DNA of 64,000 bases from positions 33,464,789-33,528,788 of the forward strand of contig OX457042.1 in assembly GCA_949752735.1 (NCBI GenBank), read 5' to 3'. A program made the translations under genes and the position numbers. Positions 31,776 through 44,400 of the stretch are shown piece by piece. Origin of the DNA: Lumbricus terrestris. Lineage: Eukaryota; Annelida; Clitellata; Crassiclitellata; Lumbricidae. Numbering within the stretch: the first letter of the stretch is position 1; each line of letters starts with the position of its first letter. Below the pieces are notes generated by a model. That model was not told where the DNA came from. It did no database searches and worked only from the letters and a program-made list of their open reading frames with translations.

Positions 31776-32560
31776 GGTTAGTAAATTCCACGAATCAAAG
31801 TTTGCTAGAAACTGACTGGAAGCTCACGAAAAACTGTGAACGTTCAAATTACCAAATTATAAGTTGAACTGATCCAGTTATGATTGACCGGAAATCAAAT
31901 CCGGTCAATCATAACTTAACAAATTAACAAATTTTGGTTGATTGATCTGAGGATTTTTTTATTTTTATGTGAATTCATGCAATTGATCAAAATGACATGT
32001 GTCAAAGTTATCAACCACTATCCGTTTTGCACCAGAGATCATCTCTTTTGTACAAGCAGACACTTTATCACTAATTAAAAGGGTGATTAGATTTGTCTGC
32101 ATCACTTGCGTAGAGGAATTCAGTTAATTAAAAAATGCCAGCCAGGTAAGTCAGAGTTGAAACTCATGAGTTGTTTATTCAAATGAATTACAGCCATGGT
32201 CTTTTTCTAAGAAACTCTCTCAAAAGCATCCCGAAATCTAGAGTCAGTTACAAACAGACCCACCTAAAACAAATGAATTTGCCATTATTCAGCGTATTAT
32301 TAGTTTCATGTCGCCATTGAAAAGGAGAAATATTGTCAAATTGACAAAGATTTATCTGTTTCTATGTTTTTAACTAAGAAATATGTAATTTTCAGGACGT
32401 GCTCGCGGACCCCCAGGCAGATGGTCGCGGACCCCCAGGGGTCCGCGGACACCCGGTTGAGAACCGCTGATATAAAGGGCTATAGCGTACGTGAGCATTA
32501 AAGGGTGATTTAGTAATAAATCTTATGGTTTTTTCTGCAATCTATTTTTATTTTTCAATG
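31776..32560. other. Right end of the outer hAT element and flank
   Basis: No coding signal. Two ATCAAATCCGGTCAATCATA-type repeats (about 31880-31915) form a short hairpin around TTGACCGGA. The last 75 bp are CGGACCCCCAGG repeats leading to the hAT terminus. Confidence 0.4.
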
Positions 32561-32802
32561 ATTTTAAGATAGGAGACCCGTTCAATGCCATCCATTTGTG
32601 GAATTGTAACATAAGATCGGAAACGCTAAAAGCCATGCAATGGCAAATAATTAAAATCGCTTAAGCGATAGATTAGGCCTAGCCTACCAGAAGACGTTTT
32701 ATTATGCGAATGTTGTATAACTTTGCATAAATGTTTTCTATTATTTATTTCCTCTGTAAACCACTGCGTTTGCTGATGATCAATTAAAGAATATTTTTAC
32801 TT

Positions 32803-32835
<33 letters not shown>

Positions 32836-33430
32836 CTATAATTTATTTTATTGCTGCAACGAACTAAAAAGAATGTCCAGTTTACTTACTTTGAGATCAT
32901 GTTATTTTGTTTTGTTTATTAGGCCCACTTAGCAGTTAGGCTACTTGTCGAGCGCACTGCATTATGAGAGGTGGCTAATATCGCAGCGCTCTATTTTAGC
33001 GGTTTCTTGGGCGGCCATGCTGTTCAATGTTTACAGCAAGGATTCTATGATGTTTATACTTTGCAATTAGGCCTACCTGTAAGTAAATATATACTTAGTC
33101 TATATTTTGGTTGGGTTTAATTGACCATTATAGCGTACCTATGAATGCCTTTTGCATGACTGAATGAACCAGTTGCTGTTATAACGTCTATGTGTTTTTT
33201 CGTTATTGAATTTCTCAAGGATTTTATGGGGCTATGAGCCATTGCAAATTGTATCAGTTTCCGCAGAGACGTATATTTCCAAGAGTCCGGACAACTGTAC
33301 AACTGTAGCTAATGAACGGTCCCGGTTCTTGACTGGATCACGTGGTTTCTGGCGTCCATTTTGACTCCTTGCAGTGGATGAGCTATGTTTAGTGTTTACG
33401 CTAACTTTTTTGTTTGGAATATTTGAAATA

Positions 33431-34485
33431 ATGCCTTGTTGCGCTGCCGTTAACTGTTCGAATCGACACGAGAAGGGGTTTCGGTTGTTTCGTTTTCCGA
33501 ACAACAAGACGCGCCGTGATTTGTGGATCGCGAAATTGAAGAGAGACAACTGGAAGCCGACATCGTCTTCAGTACTATGCGAGGTAAGCTGCATTTACTC
33601 TTGGCATTCCCAGTTTACTTCATAATTGTATAATAGATATATCGTAAAGAAATCGGAATTTCTACAGCGTCCACATAAGCCAAGTCGCAGCAACCAGCTG
33701 GCGATCATGAAGGGTACGCTTCACCAGGCATCGTACTGGAGGGATTTGCCTTGCCTACAGCCAAGGCCGTTTTAAGGTCTTCGTTAGTCCTAGGCAGTGT
33801 GCACTCTTGCAATTTTGAAAACGAAATTACTTTGGGAGATGACATTTGAAGACGTTATATGTGATTTTGCTATTGCAAATAGCCACAAAGTTCAGATAAT
33901 GTTTACTGGCACTGCTTGACTTAAACTGCTACAGTACAAAATATATTAAATATTTTGCTTTTTCCATTTGCCAGTGTTTCAATGCATATCTGATTTTCAG
34001 ATGCCTGACTGTGTCCTGGATGGATGGATCCAGATTTGACAAGGGCTTATGACAACAGAGGCCGTTGCCCTCGAAAAAATTTGTTTGGCATAAATTAATA
34101 CAGCTCTTGGTTTTCATAGAGCTCTGTGTCCTTGTGTATAAAATTCAGGTCATGTGACTTTGTACACTATATTTTTATGGCCCCCCCTTAAGTGAATTTT
34201 GTGTATCTATAAAGATGGTGGTTATTATGCAGGCGCATTTCGATGAAAATCAGTTCGAAAGAAATCGTAAGGACGGATGGAGAAAGTTGCGACCCGATGC
34301 TGTGCCAACACTCTTCACACACAGTGTAGTGGTGCATATCAGAAAGCCGCCACTGAAACGCAGCCCAGAAGAAAGCCCAACGAAGACTGTTGCAAAGAAG
34401 CGATTTTCTTCTACGGACTTCTCTACCACTACCACTACTGTCACGGCAAGCTCTGGGTCGTCCACGGCATGTCAGCTTCACGATG
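33431..34485 (+). CDS. Module E: second-type THAP domain, two exons (135 aa plus one base), 3' exons not found
   Basis: Exon 33431-33583 and exon 34233-34485, phase 0 between them and phase 1 at the last donor (GATG|GTAATT). Ligands are Cys4, Cys9, Cys50 and His53 (CE|AH). FRLFRFPNN and RDLWIAKLKRDNW lie in exon 1. HFDENQFE and the canonical AVPTLF are in exon 2. A basic and Ser/Thr-rich tail (KPPLKRSPEESPTKTVAKKR, FSSTDFSTTTTTV) follows. It is clearly diverged from the A-D THAP domains. No poly(A) or following exon is obvious before gene C. The last donor phase equals that of exon 3 in A-D, so it could join gene C exon 4 (44466), or it may be an independent gene whose end I missed. Confidence 0.65.
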
Positions 34486-34907
34486 GTAATTTATTGTCAC
34501 TAAATTATTATTGCATTCAAATGCTGTTGCATAGCATGCCTAGTTCAGGGTCAGATTCTGGATTTTTAAAAGGGTGCTGGAGGCAAGGACATGCAGCGCC
34601 TGCACGAATTCATGCACAAATTGGTGCCCTCAACCCATCTAGCAAATGCAGCACGCTACAGAGTGCTGTAAGCTTGTGCAGTGGCTAACTAATTTTCTAG
34701 TCATACTAAAAAGAGAAAGATCAATGCTGGTTTGCAGAAAATATAAGGTTCAACGGGGTAATCAAGTGGTGTCTGGATCAGGGTGAAGACGTCTGAAGTT
34801 GAAGGCATTACCGTTAAATCACATGTTTCATGCCTGTAGGTTTCTAAGTGTTTACTATTAGTAGGGTCATTCCACGTGAAATCAACCAAAATTCAGAAAC
34901 ATCCCCG

Positions 34908-35365
34908 CCACACCATCTGAGAATTTGATGATATTTAGTCAGTTTGTACTTTGTAGACCAACTTATCTTAGGAAGCTATGCAAAATATTAGCTCAAAATG
35001 TTGCATGGTCTTCGAGATATGACCATTTTATGGTGGGGTAGCGACAGTTCGGGAACGACTTAATTCTGAGACTTTTTTACCGCTAATAACTCAGGAAGTA
35101 TACTAGATACTTCTATAAAATGTTCACAGCATTAGTAGTCTTATGAGTAGACTCTGACCATTGTAAAATTTTACAGTTTGAACTATTACTCGTGAGCTTA
35201 GCTCAGCCTGAAAATGGCATTTTGTTAATTTCGGCAGTATGAAAATTGATATTTGAACAACCACTACTTCATTGATATTAAATGTAAAGTCCCATAACTT
35301 TTTGGGTTTGTAATGGGCTTTGTGATGAATGATCTTGCAAATTCTGAGGTATTTTAAATGCTAAC
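34908..35365. repeat. 458-bp stretch with no difference from 52438-52895
   Basis: Aligned by eye line by line without a mismatch or gap. The 60 bases to the left already carry several differences, and the next base to the right differs. AT-rich, non-coding. It begins shortly after TAGGGTCATTCCACGTGAAA, which looks like a transposon end, but no matching right end was found. Confidence 0.85.
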
Positions 35366-35527
35366 CTGATGCATTAGACCATCTTGAAAACTGCACAAAG
35401 TGAAAACTAGGTTGTCTGCCGATTGAAATATGGCCATGTGGGATAGGTAGCACAGTTATGTGCTGCACACACCATTAAAAAGGGCTTGAAAAGTACTTTC
35501 ATAGGATGCCAATTTCATTTTGCTTCC

Positions 35528-35887
35528 GTACCGGTTGAGGTCGGAGTGTGCTGGGGTGGGGGTGGGGCTGGGAGGAAGAAATTTTTCCCGAAACTAAAAT
35601 TTCACGTGTGGTGTACCAGTGGAGATTGGAGTGTGGTGGGGGAAGAAATTTTTTCCGGAAAAACCAAATTTCACGGGTGGCGTACCGGTGGAGGTCGGAG
35701 TGCGGTGGGGTAAGGTGGGGTGGAGGGATAGAGAGGGGAATGGGAGAGGAGGCGTGGAGGGAGGCGAGGAGATGGAGGAGGGGAAGGAGAGGAGGGAGGG
35801 AAGGAGAAAGGAGGGTAGGAAGTAGGGGATTGGCAAGGAACGCAGCAAATCCTAAAATTCCCAGGTAAAGCCGGGTACCCCAGCTAG
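35528..35887 (+). mobile_element. Helitron-type repeat, copy 1
   Basis: TACCGGTGGAGGTCGGAGTG units, a purine-rich GGAGGGAGG tract and the terminus AAAGCCGGGTACCCCAGCTAG|T. Copy 2 ends at 53891 and keeps an extra stretch of about 570 bp on its left (53054-53620) that is missing here. Confidence 0.6.
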
Positions 35888-36769
35888 TATGCTATTTATT
35901 TGCTATGTTCCTGCAATTTATTTCGTTTGTATTCCATCAGCGCTCATGAATAAGCTGGTGCCCTGCGCTTGGCTTTTGATTGGCGCTCAAGAAATTTGGA
36001 GATTACGATTGCAATTGTGCTGTGCATAGTTTGTCCATAGATTAGGAAATAAACTTGTCAATATTACTGGTACACCAAGATGCCAAAATGCAGATATAGG
36101 TCTCTTTCGGGTTTTTCCATTTTTCCCATCATGTAAACCTTTTAATATCCTGTTACTATCAAACTTGCAATATCGACTTTAATCACATGTCATTCCACTA
36201 TTTGAAGTTGATACTGCTAATATTCAACATGATTGGACTGAATACTGATTTCTTATATTAGACTTACTGCTATGATCTGCTATGATCCTGTTTGTACTGT
36301 TTGATTGCATTGCTTTGCTACGATTGAATAAAATTTATGATATTGTTCCATTTGATAGTTTTGTGTAAAAAGGACAAAGGAATAGCAGTCTCAGTTATGG
36401 TAAAGCCTTCCCAGTCGGTCTGTTGTATTCCTTGCACAAATGACAATTATTTATTTATTTATTACAAGCATGGCGACTTGTCAACGCATTTACTGATACA
36501 TTAGAAATGCACATTTGTGTATTGCAGGCTCTGTTCAGTTAGTAGTTAAGTTTGATGTTAATTAGGATTACTGCATAACTTGTACAAGTAAAGTGCAGTG
36601 CGTTTGCAGTCGCTCAATTAAAGACAATATATTATTATTAACGCATCAGCTGATCGCCACCTGGACTCAATGGCGACCAGCAACCACGTGACTTGGCCGA
36701 CATCCGGCACACCACTTGTCCAAACTCTTGGAAATATAGGGCTCTGAGTTTCCGTGATAACCGTCATCA

Positions 36770-37110
36770 ATCGAGCTTCCATTGAATGGAAGAAAATTTT
36801 AGCAATCGATATTCTGTTTATGCAAAAATTCTTGTCATCAATCAAACTTCTATTTTACCAAGAGTTTTTTCATCAGTCCAACTTCCATTTAAGCAAGAAA
36901 TTTTCCTGCCAAGCCCACTTCTATTTAGACAAAAAAGACTATCTATCCATGCTTCTATTGAACAAAGACTTAGTTTCATCATTCCATCTTCTATTTATGG
37001 ACACAATTATTTTCATTTATCCATCTTCTTTTTAATCAAATAAATACTTTTACAAATCTAACTTCCACTGATCCTAGCAATTATTTTCATCAATCCAGTT
37101 TCCATAAACA
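36770..37110 (-). repeat. Array of CAATCAAACTTCTATTT-type units
   Basis: At least eight irregular units of the form CATCAATCCAACTTCCATTT, spaced about 35-45 bp, all in one direction. The motif is the same as in the foldback at 21169-21705 and the element at 49777-51163. A sister array is at 57640-58000 and a short one at 18410-18560. Confidence 0.75.
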
Positions 37111-38227
37111 ATGTGAAATAATTTAACATCGTAAAATATAGCAGAACCGAATCCTGGTCCACTTGCATTGTGCCCATTTTAGGATTGAACTTGACATTGC
37201 CATGTTCCTTCGAGCATATCAGTATGACTGAGTGAAGTCTCTGACAGCCCAGCCTTTAAAATAAAATTAGATGTTGATTAATTGTAATAAATGGTTATGA
37301 TGATAACAATGAATGTAGCGATGATATGTTATAATTGTGAAACTTTGGATCCACTAAATGTACTGCCTTATGCGGGCATAGTGAGATAACGTACAGATAA
37401 TTTTTTCTGCTACAGTGATTATGGTTAGTTATTATGGCGATTAGACTGGTCCAAAATCTCATGTAAAGCAATTTTTTATTTTAGATTTTTGAGGCATGTT
37501 GATACATTTGTTCATTTTGATCTAAAAAGTACCTGTGTGTAATTTTATGCAAAAAATGTAATATTTAGGGGTCACTCACGAGCATCAAAGTTAGGGTTTT
37601 GGGGCTATATATTAATAGTCCCGGCAATTTGCAGTTTGACATGGGAAAAATTGTAACACAAGCTTTCTAAACGTTTTCTTCCTCAGAATTTTCTGCTTGA
37701 TAAAATATCCAAAATCCGAAAATATCTGATCATGGGGTCTCCCCTAAAATGGGGTTAAAAATATAATGGCTTTTCATGCATTTTTACATTGAATATCGGG
37801 CTGCTGGCAACCTTAATGTGGCTGGAAAGTGATGTTTTCAAGGACAATTTTCATAAATTTGTTGGTGGTCCCTCTCAGAACATTGATAAGTAGTAGGCCT
37901 ATACTTAAATAGGCCTACCCTTTGGAGACTCAAAGGGAGCATTAGGGCACGTGTCCCCAAGATGTTCTATAAATTGAGCTGGTTTCAACAACTTTATTTT
38001 TAACAGGCTTTCTAGTCACATCCTATTTGCAGTCCAATAATGTATGGCCAAAAGTCTATTTCTTAAGGCTCACTTTGGCATGCCAGGGTTGACAGGTGAA
38101 CCAATATAACGTCAATCTGAGAGATTCCTTCATCCACGAAGTCAAGAAGGAAGATGTTCTCTTAGTTCCACTCTGGAATAGTAAAGTAACTGCAGCAGAC
38201 CTTACAGGAGAAAGAAGAGGGCGCATA

Positions 38228-38375
38228 GGTTGACCCAGGGTGAGAATTACTGGGCGTTTCGGTCCCCAGTCTTTCTAAGAGCCCCATAGTAAAGTCTGTT
38301 TTTCACACCCCAATTAAAAGTGGATCATGGTTCAACCCGCAGTTATTTTTCTACAATTCTCACACTGGGTTGACC
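38228..38375. mobile_element. Small MITE with GGTYRACCCAGKGTGAGAATT ends
   Basis: GGTTGACCCAGGGTGAGAAT at the left and the reverse complement GGTCAACCCAGTGTGAGAAT at the right. A related sequence (GGATGAGAATTGCCGGGGGG to CACAATTCTCACACTG) lies inside the element at 55706-56199. Confidence 0.7.
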
Positions 38376-38689
38376 TTTTGTCAATAATTGTTGGTTTCAA
38401 GTCCAAATATCAAATTCGATAAGCTCATTGCTATGCCAAAGCTTCCATTTGGTACTGGAGCTGCCATGACCAACGTCGCTGTCAAGATCATTGAAGAACG
38501 GACATTGGAACAGCTATTGAAGCTCTGTTATTTGACTCTACTGCTTCCAACACTGCCATGGATCCATTACGGATGTTGCTAACTCTTCGGCGTTGTATTT
38601 TGCTGGCTTCTGTCGCATTTGGCTTGTACAGACATCTCACAACATAGTCTATATTGGATACAGTCCTCACAGTTGTGATGGCTGCATCG

Positions 38690-39759
38690 TCTGGACCCGA
38701 TATCCAGGTATTCAAACGTTTATCACCAATAGTGGTCTGTGGAGTCCCTCAGGGCTCCGTGCTCGGTCCGCTGCTTTTCCTACTCTACACGGCCGACGTG
38801 GGAGAGCTTGCCACGAGTCTCGGCCTGTCATCACACTTCTGTGCCGACGACACGCAGCTCTACACGTCAGGACCTCCATCAACGGCTGTACACCAGCGGC
38901 AGCGAATGGAGCTTGGTATTGAGCGGATCGCAGAGTGGATGAGATCGAACAGACTGCGGCTCAACCCCGAGAAGACAGACTTTATGTGGTGCGCAACCAG
39001 TAGACGGTGCCTTCATCTTGACACCGGTGCGCTCAGCGTCTGCGGGGCTTCGATCACGCCTTCGACCTCGGTGCGTGATCTGGGCGTTGTGCTGGAGTCT
39101 GACTTGTCCATGAGGCGCCATGTGGCTAGGACGGTCAGCAGCTGTTTTCGCCAGCTCCGTCTCATCAGGAGCTGTATCAAGTCCTTGCCTTTCGAGGCCG
39201 CTAGAGCAGCCGTCACTGCTTTCGTCATCTCTCAAGTGGACCGCTGTAACAGTCTGCTGGCCGGAGCGCCTGCGTGTCTTTTGGACGGACTTCAGTCGGT
39301 GCTCAATGCCGCGGCCAAGCTCATTCGTAATAGGAGAAAATATGATCATGTTACACCACTCCTACACGACGTCTTGCATTGGCTGCCTGTCCCGTTCCGA
39401 ATTGAGTTCAAGCTCAGTTTGCTGGTATATACAACTCGCTTCATGGGACCGCGCCTGAATACATCCGCGACTACTGTTCTGAGACCCATTCCTCCGCTTC
39501 CGGGCTGCGACTCAGGTCGCTTGGGAAGACCGACCTCCGTGTACGGAGGATGAGGACACGTTTCGGCGACCGCGCATTCTCGGTTGCTGGTCCCAGATGC
39601 TGGAACAGTCTTCCACCGGACATTAGATTGGCCGCCTCAGTGGACTCTTTCAAAACAACGCTTAAAACTTATCTGTTTGCTAAGGCGTATCCCGCAGTTG
39701 GCCGTTTGTGAGGCGCCCTTGTAGCGGTATGGCCGCGTTACGGCGCCATATAAATTGTC

Positions 39760-39802
<43 letters not shown>
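38690..39802 (+). mobile_element. CR1/L2-like LINE, 5'-truncated, reverse-transcriptase core and 3' end
   Basis: [20 protein letters not shown], then [11 protein letters not shown], in the place where the family has YADD; the Tyr is Cys here. [30 protein letters not shown] and [20 protein letters not shown] follow. The frame shifts near 39550 and the remaining C-terminus continues as WNSLPPDIRLAA-like sequence. The tail is ATAAATTGTCG(TTA)n at 39760-39802. Damaged, inside the DNA element at 37442. Confidence 0.9.
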
Positions 39803-39804
<2 letters not shown>

Positions 39805-41036
39805 GTGGTCTTTCATCATAACAGCCCGCTAGTCCGTACATTTCAGGCTCTAAAATAACTGACTGCAGGAAGTGCCAAGATGCAGCCATCGTGGTCATGA
39901 AGACTTACAGAACTGTGCCTCTGTAGGCCTATTTTCTAACAGGGGATCTTCACACCCCACCATGCACGACAGATAACAAAGTTCATTTACGTATACTCAA
40001 ATTCGTTATGTTTTGTGAGCAAATTAAACCAGCCAGGATCGGGGAAGCTATTCTCGACATGAGAAGTGGTTGTTTTCATTTTCCTGATCTAATCCATTAC
40101 CTGCAGGGCAGTGGCTCCAAGAGCCTGCGATGCTGCTGTGAATAACGGCTCTCCTGGATGACCAACACAACGCTGTAAATGAGAAGATCATTAAGGCGGC
40201 ATTTACTAATTTCATACGTCATTTCTGGTATTTAGGAATTGACCTTGCTGGGTTCTTATTTTTCTCCAAGAAGCAGTCAATGAACGAGAAAAGAGATAAT
40301 CAAGACACAAGTAAAAGAAGAAGAACCTAGAATGCAAGAGGTAGGTTCCTAATGGAAAAAGGAGAGAAAATAACAGAGCCGGAGGTTTATGAAATCTCTT
40401 TGTATCAAGAAGACGTTGTTGAATCTTCCTCCTAAGTAGGCCTACAGACCAAGTCCTAAATGATGTGGCAGAGAGATTTCTGAAATTAATTGGAACAATC
40501 AGCACCTTCAATGACTCGCTGACGAAGAGCGAAGACACTAAGCACTACTCTAGGTGGCGAAGCTTCATCGTAATCTTCATGGTCAAATTCGACTTTCTGA
40601 ACCGACATTGTGACATGCTGACAGCATTCTAAGATAGTTTTTTTATTAGACACTGGAAGTCAATTAAACACTTATTGCAACTGCTTTTCATGCTGGCAAT
40701 TCAATAATATTGTTAACAGCTAAAATGGAAGGTTCAGTGGTAGTTGACTGGAGGCCTGCCAGTTATATTGCAGTGTTTACAATGTAGTTAGTATGTTAAA
40801 ACTTTGACAGCAGTGAGTGACCTGAAGATAGAGTCACAGTGTTTTAATATTTTGCACTGTGGGTTTCTTGTACCAGATGTACAGAAAAAACAACATGCCT
40901 TTCAAATATTTCAATGTTCATTTTTTGGACCACTCTAATGGCGATGCATTGCTCCATTGCAATCCACGCACCTCCATGAAACCATTTTAGAACAACTGTC
41001 CTGCAGTTTTGTTATCCTTGAGTTATAAATTTATGG

Positions 41037-41352
41037 CAGTGGTTCCCAACCATTTTTGACTGTAGCCTGTAGGGCCACCTTTTTCTAAGTTTGAGGACAC
41101 GAGTGCCACTTTTTCTTAGTTGATGGACATTAAGTGGTCACAAGGCTAAAATTTAATTAACTAAAAGCATATAAAATTGTTATAATTTGATCAAAATGAA
41201 ATGTTATAGATGTCAAAATAAAATAATTCGTAAGATAAAATAATTATGTGCTCTGTCCTTCCAAATTGTGAATTTTTCATATATTTTTGTTAATTTTTTG
41301 AGAGATGAAGGCCATTTTTTAGGCCTGGCGGGCCACAGGTTGGGAACCACTG
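41037..41352. mobile_element. hAT-type MITE in gene C 5' flank, target duplication ATTTATGG
   Basis: Ends CAGTGGTTCCCAACC / GGTTGGGAACCACTG. ATTTATGG at 41029-41036 and 41353-41360. It is also present in gene D (58426) but not in gene B, where the uninterrupted site TTATAAATTTATTG lies near 18679. Confidence 0.9.
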
Positions 41353-41474
41353 ATTTATGGTGACAATCTTGCCAATTTTATGGCACAATTTCTTGACTCT
41401 AATTTTCAGACTCCAAGGAATTCTGTAAGCCATAATTGGGATTTTCTTTCACTTGATTCTCAGGAAGACAAGAT

Positions 41475-44400
41475 ATGGTGAACTGTGCTGTTCCTGGTTG
41501 CCATAGCAATTCGGCCAATAGTCGACTAAGATTCTTCCAATTTCCAAAGGACAGTCGTCGAAATGAACTTTGGAAAGCATTTACCAAACGTGGTAATATG
41601 TTGCCAAACTATCCGAAACTTTGTGAGGTATGATTTTTCGATTACTTGCTAGCTGTAGTGATTTTTTGTTACTTGCTAGCACTAGTGATGCATTTTCTTC
41701 TGAACTACCGCAGCTGATAAGTTTATAGCTTCTTATTGATGCAATTTCATGCACAGTTTGCATGGCTCCATTTTAGTCCCTAGCAGGAATTCATAAGTGT
41801 ACAATAAGTTCAGGGCTCCTGACTGCGAGTGATAAATGAGTTTTAAATGAATACTAACATCTCTGTCACAAGGCACCTGTTCACTAGTTCGGCAAAATGT
41901 CCATGTTACTTCTCATTAGTTGTAGACCATGAGAGCATTTTTGCAATTGCTCCTATATTTGATAAATTTACCGCAACTTGAACAATATATGTATGTTATT
42001 CACTGGTTTGTGCCAGAATTTACGCTTATGCCTACAGCCAGATCATGCATGCCAGCCCACATCCATTGTAACGATTATGAATGAATTTTCTGTGTGGTCA
42101 GCTGAATGCAAGATTGCTCTTTAAGTGTTGATTCCTTCTTGAATAACATTGAGCATTTTTTATGTGTGGTTTGCTGATAGGTGCACTTTGCCCCATCGCA
42201 GTTTGAACAAAATAGACAAGATGGATGGTGCAAACTGAAGTGGTCAGCCGTTCCAACTCTCCATCCTCCTTTTGACCAAAAGCGGAGCAAGAAAAAGTGT
42301 GTGCAAGAATGCTTCACTGAAAGGAAGCCTGACACTTCTTTGAAACTGGTACGTTATCTAATTTAGGTGCCTGCATGTGCACAGCCACTTTAAGCCTTAC
42401 GCAAAAAATACATGAAAGGTTAAATTTTTTACAGATCTTAGTCAAGCAATGAAATAGTTTCTAAAGCCTGGGCATTCTTGCATTCATAGGTCCCCACTGC
42501 CAGCTCTGCATTCAAAGTTGAAAGCATAATTATGCATTCACATTATTTATAAAAAGTTGTGAAAAATCCAAGTTTGAATCTGAATGCTAGTGACAAATTC
42601 CAATGATTCCTTAATACCCAGTTTTTCTGCGTGATGATAGACAGATTTGTTATTGAAAAGCAGCTTGCACAAAAATACATGAATGGTTCAATTTTTTGAC
42701 AGATCTTAGTCAAGCAATGAAATAGTTTTTAAAGTCAAGGCATTAAATTAGGGTTTTAGAATATGAGGCATTTGTGATGCATATAGATCCATCAGAAATT
42801 CGATAGGCAATGCACTTATGAGTTTTTTTGTGCCCACATGTGTTTGCTGAAAGTGAAAATGGCTGAAGCCTGAAATGATTATGGCACAAATACAAGATAA
42901 GCAGATGATAAATTTCCTAAATTTAGGCCTAAATATTCCTTTTCGAAGCTATTTTTTTTTTTTTTGAACCAGTTTTAAAATGAGGTTGGAGAGTATGTGA
43001 CTTACGCTTCAGGGAAACTCTGACGTGCTCCAGCATGGCTAAAGAGAACAGTTTTCAAGTGCTTATTGAGTGTGTCAGAGAACAGGAGGTACTCAAGAGG
43101 AAGGCCATGTCATCCTCACTTACAATTCTGGAAAAGTAGCCTGGTCTTGATTGTTTGTCTTAATACTGAATGCGAGTCTAGTCTTTTTGTCTGATTCAGT
43201 TGTCTGTTTTCACAAAAGTTGTGGTTGTGCAAAGACTTCTGACTGAAAGACTTTCTGTTTCAGACTAATGGTGAAGAATTTCACAATGGTGCCTCTGAGA
43301 CCTCCACTGACTCTTCTGCAAACATGGGTAACGAATGACACTGGGAATTAAACTTGTCTCTATGCTTTTTTAGTAGAGAATAATTAAAAGAACAGTGCAT
43401 TAAAATAGTCACAGAAGTAAGCCATGTGTATACATTATATGAATTTCTACATGAACGTACTGCTGTGTATTTATTTGTGCAACGCAAGTTTCTGGGTTGG
43501 CATTAAATTTTTTCCTGCATTTTGCATTCTGGTGCATTCTTGACTCCTTCATTGAATTCTGCTTAATATACTGTTTCAAACTACCCTGAATATCCTACCA
43601 TGCCAGTTCCTATGTACCGATCAGTTAGATAGCCATACAATAGCATTTTGTAACTCTAGTTATTGGTTATTTTAATTGTGCTACATTCATGTACCAATAA
43701 GTGTTTTGGTTGTACATCAATACGTAAATATGTGAACAGAAAAACAGATGCAAAATTATTACAGACATACATGTATGATCTTGTGCTGACCTCGAATCAA
43801 AATGATGTATCTCACAAATACAATACTCTATTTCTGTTTTTGTTTGTTTGTTTGTTTGTATTTGCACTTGTTATAGTGCCCCTTCAAGCTCGCTACTCAG
43901 AGGCGTTCCCGACTACAGAGCTCGGAGTTTCACGCTGAAGCGCTGAGCAATTGCGAATGAAGGACTTGCCCAAGGTCCATACACGGCGACTTGAGGTAGA
44001 TTCGAACCTGCAACCTTTTGACTGCAAGGCAACGACCATAACCACTACACCACCGCGCCCTATATAGTGGGATGTGAAGAGCACATCAAGACAGTTGTGA
44101 GGCTGACTATTCAAGATGGTTGTGGGCCTGACATCTTCACATTTTATTCTGACTATTCTAACGAATTTCCGGCTGCGCCTCTACCTAAGAACTCTTCTTC
44201 CTCATTTTATACCTCTGTCAACTGTCCTTTTCAGCCATGGTTGGGCTGGTAGTTCCTCTTTTATATCATGAAGTAGATCAATAGCAGATATTTTGAAGGG
44301 GCATCATATCAAATTTTTTCATGGATAGTCTTGGTGGGTTGCTGAATAAAGTTTTGGCCATTAATTGATTGAAACATGTGTTTGCATTTAAATATGCAAA

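Larger units (their letters stand above)
27053..32469. mobile_element. hAT element (outer shell) with nested insertions, target duplication ATATAAAG
   Basis: The ends CAGCGGTTCTCAACC and GGTTGAGAACCGCTG are exact inverted repeats of the classic hAT type. ATATAAAG precedes (27045-27052) and follows (32470-32477). Repeated CGGACCCCC motifs lie near both ends. The interior has been invaded by a second element (27119-29974), a MITE (30346-30491) and two inverted tRNA-SINEs. No hAT transposase is readable. It lies between gene B and module E. Confidence 0.85.
37442..40937. mobile_element. 3.5-kb DNA element with TAGASTGGTCCAAAA ends, target duplication ATGGCGAT
   Basis: ATGGCGAT at 37434-37441 and 40938-40945. 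Copy 2 has one ATGGCGAT at 58317-58324 with no element. Ends TAGACTGGTCCAAAA and reverse complement TAGAGTGGTCCAAAA. The 8-bp duplication and TA-start fit hAT, but no transposase was recognised. It carries a nested LINE (38690-39802) and a small MITE (38228-38375). It separates the upstream array from gene C exon 1. Confidence 0.85.

Noticed and set aside
35594..35868. Pro/Ser- or Gly/Arg-rich frames in the G-rich tract (also 53462-53953)
   Set aside because: Low-complexity tract of a Helitron-type repeat. All frames are open by composition.
38388..39553. Host protein-coding gene between E and C
   Set aside because: The frame carries reverse-transcriptase motifs and a LINE 3' tail, inside a flanked DNA element.
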